Source of the DNA: an uncultured Acidobacteriota bacterium
Lineage (GTDB): Bacteria > Acidobacteriota > Terriglobia > Bryobacterales > Bryobacteraceae
Assembly (NCBI GenBank): GCA_902825945.1
Contig: CADECY010000007.1
Location: forward strand, 1 to 64,000
Length of the DNA: 64,000 nucleotides
Direction of reading: 5' to 3'
A model generated the notes under the pieces. It was not told the origin of the DNA. It worked only from the letters and a program-made list of their open reading frames with translations, and ran no database searches. This document shows positions 9,694-17,111 of this stretch, piece after piece. The position numbers were made by a program, and so were the translations under genes. Every line of letters starts with the position of its first letter. Within the stretch, counting starts at the first letter, position 1.

Positions 9694-9882
9694 ATGCTTT
9701 CGATCCCGAGAAAAGACGGCGGGGATTCCGTGGCCAACACCATCTTGGCTGGCGCACTGATCCTCACGATCGTGTTGTTGATACTCGCCAAGCCCACCGC
9801 GTGGCTCGCGGCGGCCGCTGGCCTGACCGCCAGCCTCACGTGGACCGCCCCGCGCGCGGCACTGGCCCGGCGGACAGCGTGA
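9694..9882 (+). CDS. Small single-TM protein, first gene of an unknown operon
   Basis: 62 aa. The ATG at 9694 is chosen over an in-frame TTG at 9685 because GGAGG lies 9 nt upstream (9680-9684). A basic/polar N-terminus is followed by a hydrophobic stretch (about residues 14-44, NTILAGALILTIVLLILAKP) and a second, weaker Ala-rich stretch. It has one or two membrane segments and a basic C-terminus. The stop overlaps the next gene's GTG start (GTGA). I do not recognise the family. First gene behind the promoter at 9564. Confidence 0.6.
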   Translation: MLSIPRKDGGDSVANTILAGALILTIVLLILAKPTAWLAAAAGLTASLTWTAPRAALARRTA

Positions 9883-10532
9883 GAATCATTCTGGCACTGC
9901 CCCTCCTATTGAATGCGGCGGATCTTTCCGTCTATCGTGGATTCCAGTTCGGTTCAAGCGTCGAGGCATGCGCCAGGGCCGGAGGAGTCGCCGCGGGCTC
10001 GGCCACGGTGGTGCATTCCAGGCCCGCCCGGATCGCGCAACTGGAGTGGAACCCGAACGGCGGATTGACCCCGTTCGCCAGCCGCCCCGATCCGGTTCGC
10101 GACTCGATTCTGCGTTTCTACAATGGCGAGCTATTTCAGGTCGTTACCACCTATGACTGGGTCAAGGTCGAGGGAATGAGTCCGGATGACATGGTGAACG
10201 TCATGTCCAGGACATACGGCGCCTTCACAAAACCGAAGCAAGAAGTCCCCTTTCATTCCAACTACGGGGAGTTCACTCCAGTAATCAGTCGCTGGGAAGA
10301 CGACAGCTATTCGTATGATTTGGTCCGTACGGGCGACCAGACCAGTTATGCTCTGATCGCGAGTGCGAAGCGGCTCGAGGGACTTGCCCGCGCGGCGATC
10401 GCCGAGTCGATCCGGCTGGACGCGCTCGATGCGCCCCGGCGGGCCATCGAGCTGCAGGCGAACAAAGACGCCGAGAGCAAGTCAGTCCTCGACAAGGCTC
10501 GCGCCGTCAACAGCGCGAACTTCCGCCCATAG
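9879..10532 (+). CDS. Exported conserved-hypothetical protein (LSVYRGF...RP type)
   Basis: 217 aa. The GTG at 9879 overlaps the previous stop by 4 nt and gives a clean signal peptide (RIILALPLLLNAAD). The mature protein begins SVYRGFQFG, then S-A-T-V-V-H-S-R-P-A-R-I-A-Q-L-E-W, a pattern I associate with small secreted proteins scattered through Acidobacteriota genomes. The middle holds FYNGELFQVVTTYDWVKVEGM, and the C-terminal third is charged and helical. No catalytic motif is visible. Probably periplasmic; function unknown. Coupling to small membrane proteins on both sides suggests an envelope complex. Confidence 0.65.
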   Translation: MRIILALPLLLNAADLSVYRGFQFGSSVEACARAGGVAAGSATVVHSRPARIAQLEWNPNGGLTPFASRPDPVRDSILRFYNGELFQVVTTYDWVKVEGMSPDDMVNVMSRTYGAFTKPKQEVPFHSNYGEFTPVISRWEDDSYSYDLVRTGDQTSYALIASAKRLEGLARAAIAESIRLDALDAPRRAIELQANKDAESKSVLDKARAVNSANFRP

Positions 10533-10553
10533 CCTTCTCACGGAGCCAGCCAT

Positions 10554-10787
10554 ATGACTGCCATTCCCCAAGAATCCGCCGAGCGGCGTCCGCCGCAGTA
10601 CGTTCCCGCGAACGAAGTCCTAGACGAAGTGAGGTGGGAGGCTTGGCTCGAAAGAGGCCGCGCCCGGCAACTTCGCGACCGCATCCGGCTCATGCAGTTC
10701 GTCAAGGTGGCCCTTGCCGCCGGAGTGATAGCCGTGGCCGTCATCTGGTTCCAACTGGCGCCAGTGACTGGTCCGCGCTTGTCATGA
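10554..10787 (+). CDS. Small single-TM protein of unknown operon
   Basis: 77 aa from an ATG with GGAG about 10 nt upstream. About 45 charged residues (rich in E, R and P, with W-E-A-W-L-E-R-G-R-A-R) precede one C-terminal transmembrane helix (FVKVALAAGVIAVAVIWFQL). This predicts a bitopic protein with a short outside tail. Its stop overlaps the next ATG (ATGA at 10784-10787). Family not recognised. Confidence 0.6.
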   Translation: MTAIPQESAERRPPQYVPANEVLDEVRWEAWLERGRARQLRDRIRLMQFVKVALAAGVIAVAVIWFQLAPVTGPRLS

Positions 10788-11158
10788 ACGGCGCCATCGA
10801 CGCGAGGGAGAGGGATGGAGGAGTGACCCTTCTGGCCACTCCCTCTCTACCCGAGCTCAGCGGTACCGAAGCGCAGATCGAGTGGGCCGGGCGGATCCGC
10901 CAACAAGTGGTGACGGAGTTCAGCCGCGTTGCCGCGGCCTTTCAGGCGGCGGCACAGCGGCAGAACGAGGCCAAGCGGGCTCAGACCGCGATCGTCCTCG
11001 CGATTCTCGGGACCAAACGCGAAGAAGTGCTCGCGATCAATCGCGCCGGATACTTCATCCATACATGGCAGGAGATCGGCGATCAGGTGCGAAAACTGAT
11101 CGCGCTCGACCCGCGTTTTCAGGCTGTCAAGGAAGCCCGCAAGGCCACGAAGAAGTAG
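10784..11158 (+). CDS. Soluble helical protein, last gene of unknown operon
   Basis: 124 aa. The ATG at 10784 overlaps the upstream stop by 4 nt. There is no signal peptide or TM segment. A short N-terminal beta-rich part (GGVTLLATPSLPELSG) is followed by long amphipathic helices rich in A, E, Q and R, a conserved-looking I-N-R-A-G-Y-F-I-H-T-W-Q-E-I patch and a lysine-rich tail. Function unknown. It could be the cytoplasmic or periplasmic partner of the two bitopic proteins upstream. No terminator is visible before the next gene at 11195. Confidence 0.55.
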   Translation: MNGAIDARERDGGVTLLATPSLPELSGTEAQIEWAGRIRQQVVTEFSRVAAAFQAAAQRQNEAKRAQTAIVLAILGTKREEVLAINRAGYFIHTWQEIGDQVRKLIALDPRFQAVKEARKATKK

Positions 11159-11194
11159 CGCGCGGATACAAGCGAACGCTGCTATAGTGGCCGG

Positions 11195-12304
11195 ATGGTG
11201 AATCGCAGGCAATGGATCGCGGGGGCGGCGGCGCTTCCAGCCGCGGCGGCGGCACAATCGGCGCAACCGAAAAACATCGTCATCTCGAGCAACAACGGGC
11301 TGCGATGCTGCGCCCGCGCGATGGAGATTCTGAAGACGGGCGGCGACACGCTCGACGCGGTAATCGCGGGAGTCAACATCAACGAAGAGGATCCCGAGGA
11401 CACCTCCGTCGGCTATGGCGGACTTCCGAACGAGGAAGGCGTCGTCGAACTCGATGCAAGCCTCATGCATGGCCCCACGCGCCGCGCGGGCTCGGTCGCC
11501 AGCCTCCGGAACATCAAGTATCCTTCGAAGGTCGCCAAGCTCGTGATGACCGAGACCGACCACATCATGCTCGTGGGCGAGGGCGCGCTGCGATTCGCCA
11601 AGGCGTACGGATTTCCCGAAGAGAACCTGCTGACCGAAAAGTCGCGCCTGGCGTGGCTTACGTGGAAACGCAGCCAGCGCGACGGGGGCGGCCACAACAA
11701 TTGGACCGACGGCCTCGACGCTCCGGCCAAGAAAGGCCAAGTACCGGCGGCTCGGCTGCGACAGCAGTTTCCGCATGCCGATGACGAAACGCTCGCCTGG
11801 GCATGGGACATGACGGTGAACCCGCCGACTGGCACGATCAATTGCCTCTCGCTGAACACGAGGGGCGACATGTCCGGCGTCACCACCACCAGCGGACTCG
11901 CATGGAAGATCCCCGGCCGCGTCGGCGATTCGCCCATTATCGGCGCGGGTGTCTACGTGGATCAGGAAGTGGGCGCGGCCGGATCGACGGGCCGCGGCGA
12001 GGAGAACATCCGCGTCGCCGGTGCGCACACGATCGTCGAAAACATGCGGCACGGCATGCCACCGAAGGAAGCCTGCCTCGATTGCCTGAAACGCATCGCG
12101 CGCAACTACGGCAATGATCCGGCCCGGCTGGCGAAGTTCGACATCAACTTTTACGCATTGCGGAAGGATGGAGTCTACGCGGGAACATCGCTGTGGAGCG
12201 GACGGATCCGGCAAGGCAAAGTCACACGCTCGAAATTCGCGGTGAACGATGGCGGACAGAGCCGCCTAGAAGACTGCGAGTACCTGTTCGAGCGAAAGGG
12301 CTAG
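11195..12304 (+). CDS. N4-(beta-N-acetylglucosaminyl)-L-asparaginase-type Ntn hydrolase
   Basis: 369 aa. The N-terminus carries a Tat-like signal (NRRQWIAG, then an Ala-rich stretch ending about residue 22), so it is exported. The glycosylasparaginase fold is visible: GGDTLDAVIAGVN, DTSVGYGGLPNEEG, then the autoproteolysis region TGTINCLSLN with nucleophile Thr214 by alignment, and GRVGDSPIIGAGVY in the beta-chain. The family matures by self-cleavage just before that Thr, then hydrolyses asparagine-linked GlcNAc or isoaspartyl peptides. The aligned nucleophile Thr is present, so it is probably active. It follows the mini-operon by 36 nt but has its own start. Confidence 0.85.
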   Translation: MVNRRQWIAGAAALPAAAAAQSAQPKNIVISSNNGLRCCARAMEILKTGGDTLDAVIAGVNINEEDPEDTSVGYGGLPNEEGVVELDASLMHGPTRRAGSVASLRNIKYPSKVAKLVMTETDHIMLVGEGALRFAKAYGFPEENLLTEKSRLAWLTWKRSQRDGGGHNNWTDGLDAPAKKGQVPAARLRQQFPHADDETLAWAWDMTVNPPTGTINCLSLNTRGDMSGVTTTSGLAWKIPGRVGDSPIIGAGVYVDQEVGAAGSTGRGEENIRVAGAHTIVENMRHGMPPKEACLDCLKRIARNYGNDPARLAKFDINFYALRKDGVYAGTSLWSGRIRQGKVTRSKFAVNDGGQSRLEDCEYLFERKG

Positions 12305-12634
12305 CCGCGGCGGCCCACATAGAGCAGCCAATTCCAAAGGCCACCATAAGCGGACCGCTGTTCGCACTCGAGAGGATGTGGCGGAGCACCGGGGGCCGAG
12401 AGGCACTGGGCGGTTGCAAGCGCCGAGGTGGCTAGCTTACCGTCATATCATGGACCTGGAGAGAGTTGTGTCGGCACACAATGCGGCCGATGCGGCCAGC
12501 GGCGCGGCGGGCCCCCAAATTCCTGCGATCGGCGAGTGCCGACATTTCCAGTCGTTGGTCCGAAGGGTGGGCTAGAGGCGGGCCGACCGGGCCTCATTCT
12601 TCAGCAAACGGGAGCGTCGAAGTGGTCTGATCAT
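12305..12634. other. Intergenic stretch without a supported gene
   Basis: About 330 bases between the asparaginase-type gene and the promoter of the next gene. Short open frames exist but have no ribosome site or recognisable protein. The right part becomes AT-richer and marks the left edge of the accessory island. Confidence 0.5.
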
Positions 12635-12664
12635 TTGACAAAGGCAATATCCAAGGGCTACACT
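12635..12664 (+). promoter_or_regulatory. Sigma-70 promoter of the SLATT-like gene
   Basis: TTGACA (12635-12640), an 18-bp spacer and TACACT (12659-12664), 25 nt before the ATG at 12690. An AGAGAGGTGG ribosome site lies between. It has the same TTGACA/TACACT hexamers as the promoter at 9564. Confidence 0.65.
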
Positions 12665-12689
12665 CACCTTTCGAGAGAGGTGGATCGAA

Positions 12690-13778
12690 ATGTCGTTCGA
12701 GTTCAATACTGACCTCCTGATAACCGGGAAGGATAGAGATGCGGCTCACACTCACTTCGGAGATATTTACTTCGCTCTAGACAACCAGGAGCTTCGCGAA
12801 CATTTTGGGCCCTACGATGAGGCGGCCAAACGCGCAAAGGTCACAAGCCGTACCTGGGGTGGCCTTGCGGTGATGTTAGGAACTGGCGCATTGACCATGG
12901 CCGCTACCGAACCGATATTGAACGTTCAGGAGCACGTAAAGCACATATTGGCGCTGATCGCCGGGAGCATGGGAGTGGTGAGCGTCTTGATAGGCCTGTT
13001 CGGTCTAATGTTTCGTCGGCGGAAACTGAAGTGGCTTCGTGCACGACTCGCGGCAGAAAGAATCCGTCAATTCCACTTTCAATCTCTGGTCACCCAGATA
13101 CCCCTTATCCTGGAGGCGTCACGCAACGCGGCTAGTCGCGCGGAGTTCGAAAAGGAGCGGACCGGGAGGTTCCTATCCTTCCAGCGAGACGTGGTCGAAA
13201 TGATAGACGCGGAGGTCCCGCCCCCTGGGGAGCGCTCCGAGGCGAGGGACTGCTGGCTATGGGAGTTTCGCGGCGGGTCAGTTAGGCAAGACGATCCTGC
13301 CCTCCCACACCTTTTCGCTGCATATGAGTCGCTTCGCTTCAGGCGCCAAATTCAGTACGCCGGTTTCAAGCTAGCTGGCTTTGGGAGATGGTGGAGGGAC
13401 GCGCCCGCCAAGCAGGCCAAAGCCTTCAGCACATTGTCGATGCTATGCGTGTTGGCGATCATGTTCATCCACATTGGGGTTGTATGCGGAGTAGCCGGGG
13501 GGCCGCATTGGCTTTCAGGCCAGCTCATTCACGTACTCGCCATTTGGATTGCCATTGTTGCCTTGAGCGCCCGAACCCTTGAGGAAGGCCTCCAGCCGGC
13601 GAGAGAAGTCGAGAGATTGAGAACGTATCTATCGGGCGTTAAGGCGATTCACCGCCGGTTCAAGGAAGCGATAACAATCGAGGAAAAAGTTGAAGCAATG
13701 AAGCAAATGGAAGAGCTCGCATTCGAGGAGATGCACCTCTTCTTGGAATCGTGCCAAGAATCCAGGTTCCTCATGTGA
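12690..13778 (+). CDS. Four-TM SLATT/DUF4231-like membrane protein
   Basis: 362 aa. TM helices are predicted at about 56-73, 85-107, 246-268 and 275-293, as two 2-TM hairpins separated by a cytoplasmic segment. The C-terminal pattern (R-T-L-E-E-G, E-V-E-R-L-R-T-Y, then E-A-M-K-Q-M-E-E-L-A-F-E-E-M, ending R-F-L-M) resembles SLATT/DUF4231 2-TM effector proteins. Those usually accompany SMODS, SLOG or TIR partners in conflict systems. Assignment is by pattern memory only. It is convergent with the TIR-membrane gene (4-nt gap) in an AT-richer block, so a pore-forming effector role is inferred. A housekeeping membrane protein cannot be excluded. Confidence 0.6.
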   Translation: MSFEFNTDLLITGKDRDAAHTHFGDIYFALDNQELREHFGPYDEAAKRAKVTSRTWGGLAVMLGTGALTMAATEPILNVQEHVKHILALIAGSMGVVSVLIGLFGLMFRRRKLKWLRARLAAERIRQFHFQSLVTQIPLILEASRNAASRAEFEKERTGRFLSFQRDVVEMIDAEVPPPGERSEARDCWLWEFRGGSVRQDDPALPHLFAAYESLRFRRQIQYAGFKLAGFGRWWRDAPAKQAKAFSTLSMLCVLAIMFIHIGVVCGVAGGPHWLSGQLIHVLAIWIAIVALSARTLEEGLQPAREVERLRTYLSGVKAIHRRFKEAITIEEKVEAMKQMEELAFEEMHLFLESCQESRFLM

Positions 13779-13782
13779 TGTA

Positions 13783-15561
13783 CTATCGCCCTCGCACAGA
13801 CATCCACCGCTCCAGTGAATACGTCGCCATCGCTACGAACAAAACGAGCGGCCCAAGATTGAGGAAGATGGTGGCAAGTGCACCGATTGACATGATCGCT
13901 ATCACTCGACCATTTTCGAATCGAATTTTGCGCAACAGTACGTCTGCAACTTCGCTGTCGGCACCGTGCCGCGCCGTTTCGACGATCGCCGTCATCCGGC
14001 TAGAGATCAAATAGAAAAAGCTCGTTATCAAGCAAACGTGCAAAAGTGAGCCCAACACGAAGAGGTTCTGCTCCGAGTAGGCAAAGAAGAGGACTCCGAA
14101 GTCGGGAGCGCCGCCGAGGACACTACCCACAAAATGGGCAGTGCTGCGGTAGATATTGGAGGAGAAGGACACCATGTTCGAGCACTGCCCGAGTCGTGAG
14201 TCGTCGTCCACAAGCGATGACGCGACGCCCGCTGGCAGGCGGCACACGAGCGGCAGGTACGCATTACGAAGGGCCATCAGATACATTGCAAACAGACTCC
14301 ATAGACAAAAAGCTGCATGATCTCGCTGAATCGTTCTGAATGAGGCGAGCCCACCAGCGTCGCGGTCCGACATGTCCAACCTAAGGGCCTCGCTGCTTCT
14401 TGAACCAGCGCTCGTGGCTAGTTGAGAGAGTTCCGCAAAGAAATTGAACAAAAACGCATAATAGGAATAAGTTAGAAAGGAGCCGACGCCGTAAACTATG
14501 TACATTAGCAAAACGAACGCCGTGATCGCAAGCCCACTCGGCGCGAGCGCGTCAACAATCGCCCAACCAATATTCCAGTCCGGTCCTGTGCTAATTAGCA
14601 TGAACCGCTGACCGGAATAGCCCTTAAAAAACCATTGCCCCGAATACTGCCACCATTGAACGGTGCCGAGGACAACCGCAATCGCGGCGAAGACCTTGCA
14701 CCAACTAGAGGTCGGCCGCGCAACAGATTCCCATAAGCGTCGGGCTCCAATCGGCTCCGTGACACCAGGCTCCCCGATATAATAGACCATCTTTCGGAAC
14801 TGCAAGATATCCAGGAGTTCTTTGGCATGCCGCAGCGTATTGGCGAATATTACGTACATCGCTGGCGTAATCAACAGAACAACCGCAGTCCAATTCCAGG
14901 CCATCATTAGGCCGACTTCGCGCTTCACCTCCAGCTCAGTCTCCTGACCTTGACCAAACAGCGCCATCACTCGGACGAGAATACTGAACGTGTGAATCTC
15001 AAGCATTCTGGAAAGAAAAATCATCAACGCCCCGAGAATCATCAGACCGAGAACGACGTTAGCCGGGCTGTTGTTCGCTACCCAATTCAGCAATCGCAAG
15101 AACGTCCCAGGGAGTGTGCCCCGAATATCTCGACAGAGCCGATCAATTCCCGCCGCGTACGCAGCGTGCTCACCAATGGTCACTGCGGGCAAGTTTGCGA
15201 TCGGCTGAATGCTCGCGGGCAATAGACCGCCAGTGGGCATGACTGAGCCATTTAACAAGACCGGGATGATGGTGATACCAAATTCCAAAGCGGCCTCGAT
15301 CTCCAGGCGGACCAGATCGTCTTGATCGTTCAGACGTGGAATCGCGGCAAGCCACTCCGGGTGTATCGCAAGGAGCATGACGTCCGCAGCTTTGACGTCA
15401 TCCTGAATCCGCTTTCGAAGGCCCTCCCCCGTTGGGCGGTTCTGAACATCAAGGTTAATCCTGTCCTGCGGAAGTTGTCGCTGCAATTCGGAGTAGAGCC
15501 GCCCAGCAGCGTCGCTGCTCGCCGTACCCCATCGATAGCTAATGAAAACGTGTCCCGGCAT
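13783..15561 (-). CDS. TIR-domain protein fused to a polytopic membrane domain
   Basis: 592 aa. The ATG at 15561 has a GGAAAGGAG ribosome site and places the TIR domain at the very N-terminus; an upstream in-frame ATG at 15603 lacks one. Residues 1 to about 150 are a bacterial TIR domain: VFISYRWG, then DVMLLAIHPEW, then DLVRLEIEAALEFGI with Glu87 as candidate NADase catalytic residue, and IIPVLLNG. From residue 165 about seven or eight TM helices follow, without a recognised family. TIR domains in bacteria typically cleave NAD or make cADPR signals. Fusion to a long membrane part suggests a membrane-tethered sensor or effector. It shares its 3' end with the SLATT-like gene. Confidence 0.75.
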   Translation of the reverse strand: MPGHVFISYRWGTASSDAAGRLYSELQRQLPQDRINLDVQNRPTGEGLRKRIQDDVKAADVMLLAIHPEWLAAIPRLNDQDDLVRLEIEAALEFGITIIPVLLNGSVMPTGGLLPASIQPIANLPAVTIGEHAAYAAGIDRLCRDIRGTLPGTFLRLLNWVANNSPANVVLGLMILGALMIFLSRMLEIHTFSILVRVMALFGQGQETELEVKREVGLMMAWNWTAVVLLITPAMYVIFANTLRHAKELLDILQFRKMVYYIGEPGVTEPIGARRLWESVARPTSSWCKVFAAIAVVLGTVQWWQYSGQWFFKGYSGQRFMLISTGPDWNIGWAIVDALAPSGLAITAFVLLMYIVYGVGSFLTYSYYAFLFNFFAELSQLATSAGSRSSEALRLDMSDRDAGGLASFRTIQRDHAAFCLWSLFAMYLMALRNAYLPLVCRLPAGVASSLVDDDSRLGQCSNMVSFSSNIYRSTAHFVGSVLGGAPDFGVLFFAYSEQNLFVLGSLLHVCLITSFFYLISSRMTAIVETARHGADSEVADVLLRKIRFENGRVIAIMSIGALATIFLNLGPLVLFVAMATYSLERWMSVRGR

Positions 15562-15972
15562 TCGCGCTCCTTTCCGACAGGCACCGACTGAACTTAATTG
15601 CATCTACAATGCAGCATTCATACTCAGTGCCCCCAATCGTAGCATAACCCGTTCGTAGTCGGCAGCATTGACAAGCTTGCAGCAAGGCATTTGATCAAGC
15701 GAACTTTCGCCCGCGCCCACAGCCGAATTCGCTTCACTGGCCAGACTGCTGATTCGTTTGATTCACCGAACTCCGACGAACTAGTGAGCCCGCCATATTC
15801 TGACAGACCTGAGCAGCCGAGCCCGCGCCGACTGCGCCGTTCCAGGTAGCGCCGCCTAATTCACCGATTCGTTTCACGCATCCACAATGGATACAATGGA
15901 TCTACCCAGTCAAGGCATCCAAACCGTCCAAACAGTTGATCTGATGCCACTCGCTGTCCACCGCAAGCACAG
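15562..15972. other. AT-richer intergenic stretch inside the island
   Basis: About 410 bases between the hydrolase stop and the TIR start, both on the minus strand. I see no coding frame with a ribosome site, no clear -35/-10 pair and no RNA gene. The gap suggests that the two genes are transcribed separately. Confidence 0.45.
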
Positions 15973-16944
15973 TCAACGTGGGGGTGCGGTCACGACTCGA
16001 AGCAGTTTGCCATCAGGCAGGCGCAAGGGAAGTCCGTCCCGAAGGAACTCGCTGTAGATGGCCCATGGCTGCTGAAACTCGAATGTTGACATGTGGTCCC
16101 AGAATCGCCGCCTGCGCCCGTAGCGGGCACTCCAGCGGCCGCCCTTTTCGATGAGTTCCGGATAGAAGACGAGATCCAACCACTCCCCGCGTCGCGGCGC
16201 TCGGCCACTCCAATAGGGGGAGCTCTGCTGACGGAAACGACTGAAAGAAAGGGTGTGATCAGCTTTGGCGCGAACCGCAAGCACTTGAATTCCGTAGACA
16301 TCGGAGAACTGCTCAAAAGCCCGTTCGTCCAGATCGCCACTCAATAGCAGCACCCGCATTGGCTTGGACATGTCCGGATGACTTGCCAAGGCGCGACGAA
16401 GCAATTCACAACCCATGCTGTGGCAGATGGCCGTCCATCGAGGCGGCAGCAGACCAATCAACCTACCCAATGAAGGAATTTCCGAAGCCAGACTCTTGTG
16501 CGCCAATCCGTAGACCGTTGCGCTGCCCAGCCTCAATGCCTTGAACTGATTGCGAAAGTTCAGCGGAGCCGAGAACCATCCAAAACTCACGCCCGTGAGA
16601 TCGCTACGCATATTGGCCCTGACCACGTGCGCGAAGGTGAGGTGCGGATTGGAAAGCCCCGTCTTTCCTGGATCGTATTGAGTCCCGTGAATAATCAAAA
16701 CCGGTGCGGCTACGCACCGGAGTTCTCTGCCATCAGTCGGCTGAAGGACTTCGGCGCTTAGGGCATTGCTGCCCACTCTGTAGAGCGCGCCTTCCGAGCC
16801 TGTGAAAGACAGGGCGACGCGATCGCTGGAGAGGCTCGTCCCCAGGCGATCTCCCGAAGCGACAGATTCAGCCATCGATAACATCCTCCCGCCGAGAGCG
16901 GCGAGGCCGACCAGCCGAATAGTAGAAGCCCATCCAAGTATCAT
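15973..16944 (-). CDS. Membrane-anchored alpha/beta hydrolase (lipase/esterase-like)
   Basis: 323 aa. The N-terminus has a hydrophobic signal-anchor (about residues 5-20). The hydrolase core shows PVLIIHGTQYDP (beta-strand plus HG oxyanion region) and a nucleophile elbow C-H-S-M-G with Ser176, where the usual first Gly is Cys. Later come an R-V-L-L-L-S-G-D-L strand and a candidate acid/His (KADHTLSF). It resembles DUF900/lipase-like serine hydrolases but I cannot name a subfamily. It lies in the same low-GC island as the TIR and SLATT-like genes. Lipases with TIR or SLATT neighbours can act as membrane-attacking effectors, which is inference here. Confidence 0.6.
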   Translation of the reverse strand: MILGWASTIRLVGLAALGGRMLSMAESVASGDRLGTSLSSDRVALSFTGSEGALYRVGSNALSAEVLQPTDGRELRCVAAPVLIIHGTQYDPGKTGLSNPHLTFAHVVRANMRSDLTGVSFGWFSAPLNFRNQFKALRLGSATVYGLAHKSLASEIPSLGRLIGLLPPRWTAICHSMGCELLRRALASHPDMSKPMRVLLLSGDLDERAFEQFSDVYGIQVLAVRAKADHTLSFSRFRQQSSPYWSGRAPRRGEWLDLVFYPELIEKGGRWSARYGRRRRFWDHMSTFEFQQPWAIYSEFLRDGLPLRLPDGKLLRVVTAPPR

Positions 16945-17111
16945 GACATCTCTCAGCCTACCTCACATGCGCCGAGAGAGCGCTTGATTCGGCGGCGGAG
17001 CACTGAATCGTCGGGACGATTCCATGCGAATGGAGCCGGATGTGGCCCATGAATCGCGATCGGCGTGCGAACTACGAAAATGTAGGCTCCGGGTTCCGCC
17101 GGATCGATTGA

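Noticed and set aside
10847..12214. 455-aa minus-strand frame across the asparaginase-type gene
   Set aside because: Antisense codon-bias artefact; the plus strand has motif support and nucleophile Thr.
12428..12712. 94-aa frame running into the SLATT-like start
   Set aside because: No ribosome site; overlaps the promoter at 12635-12664 and the ribosome site of the real gene.
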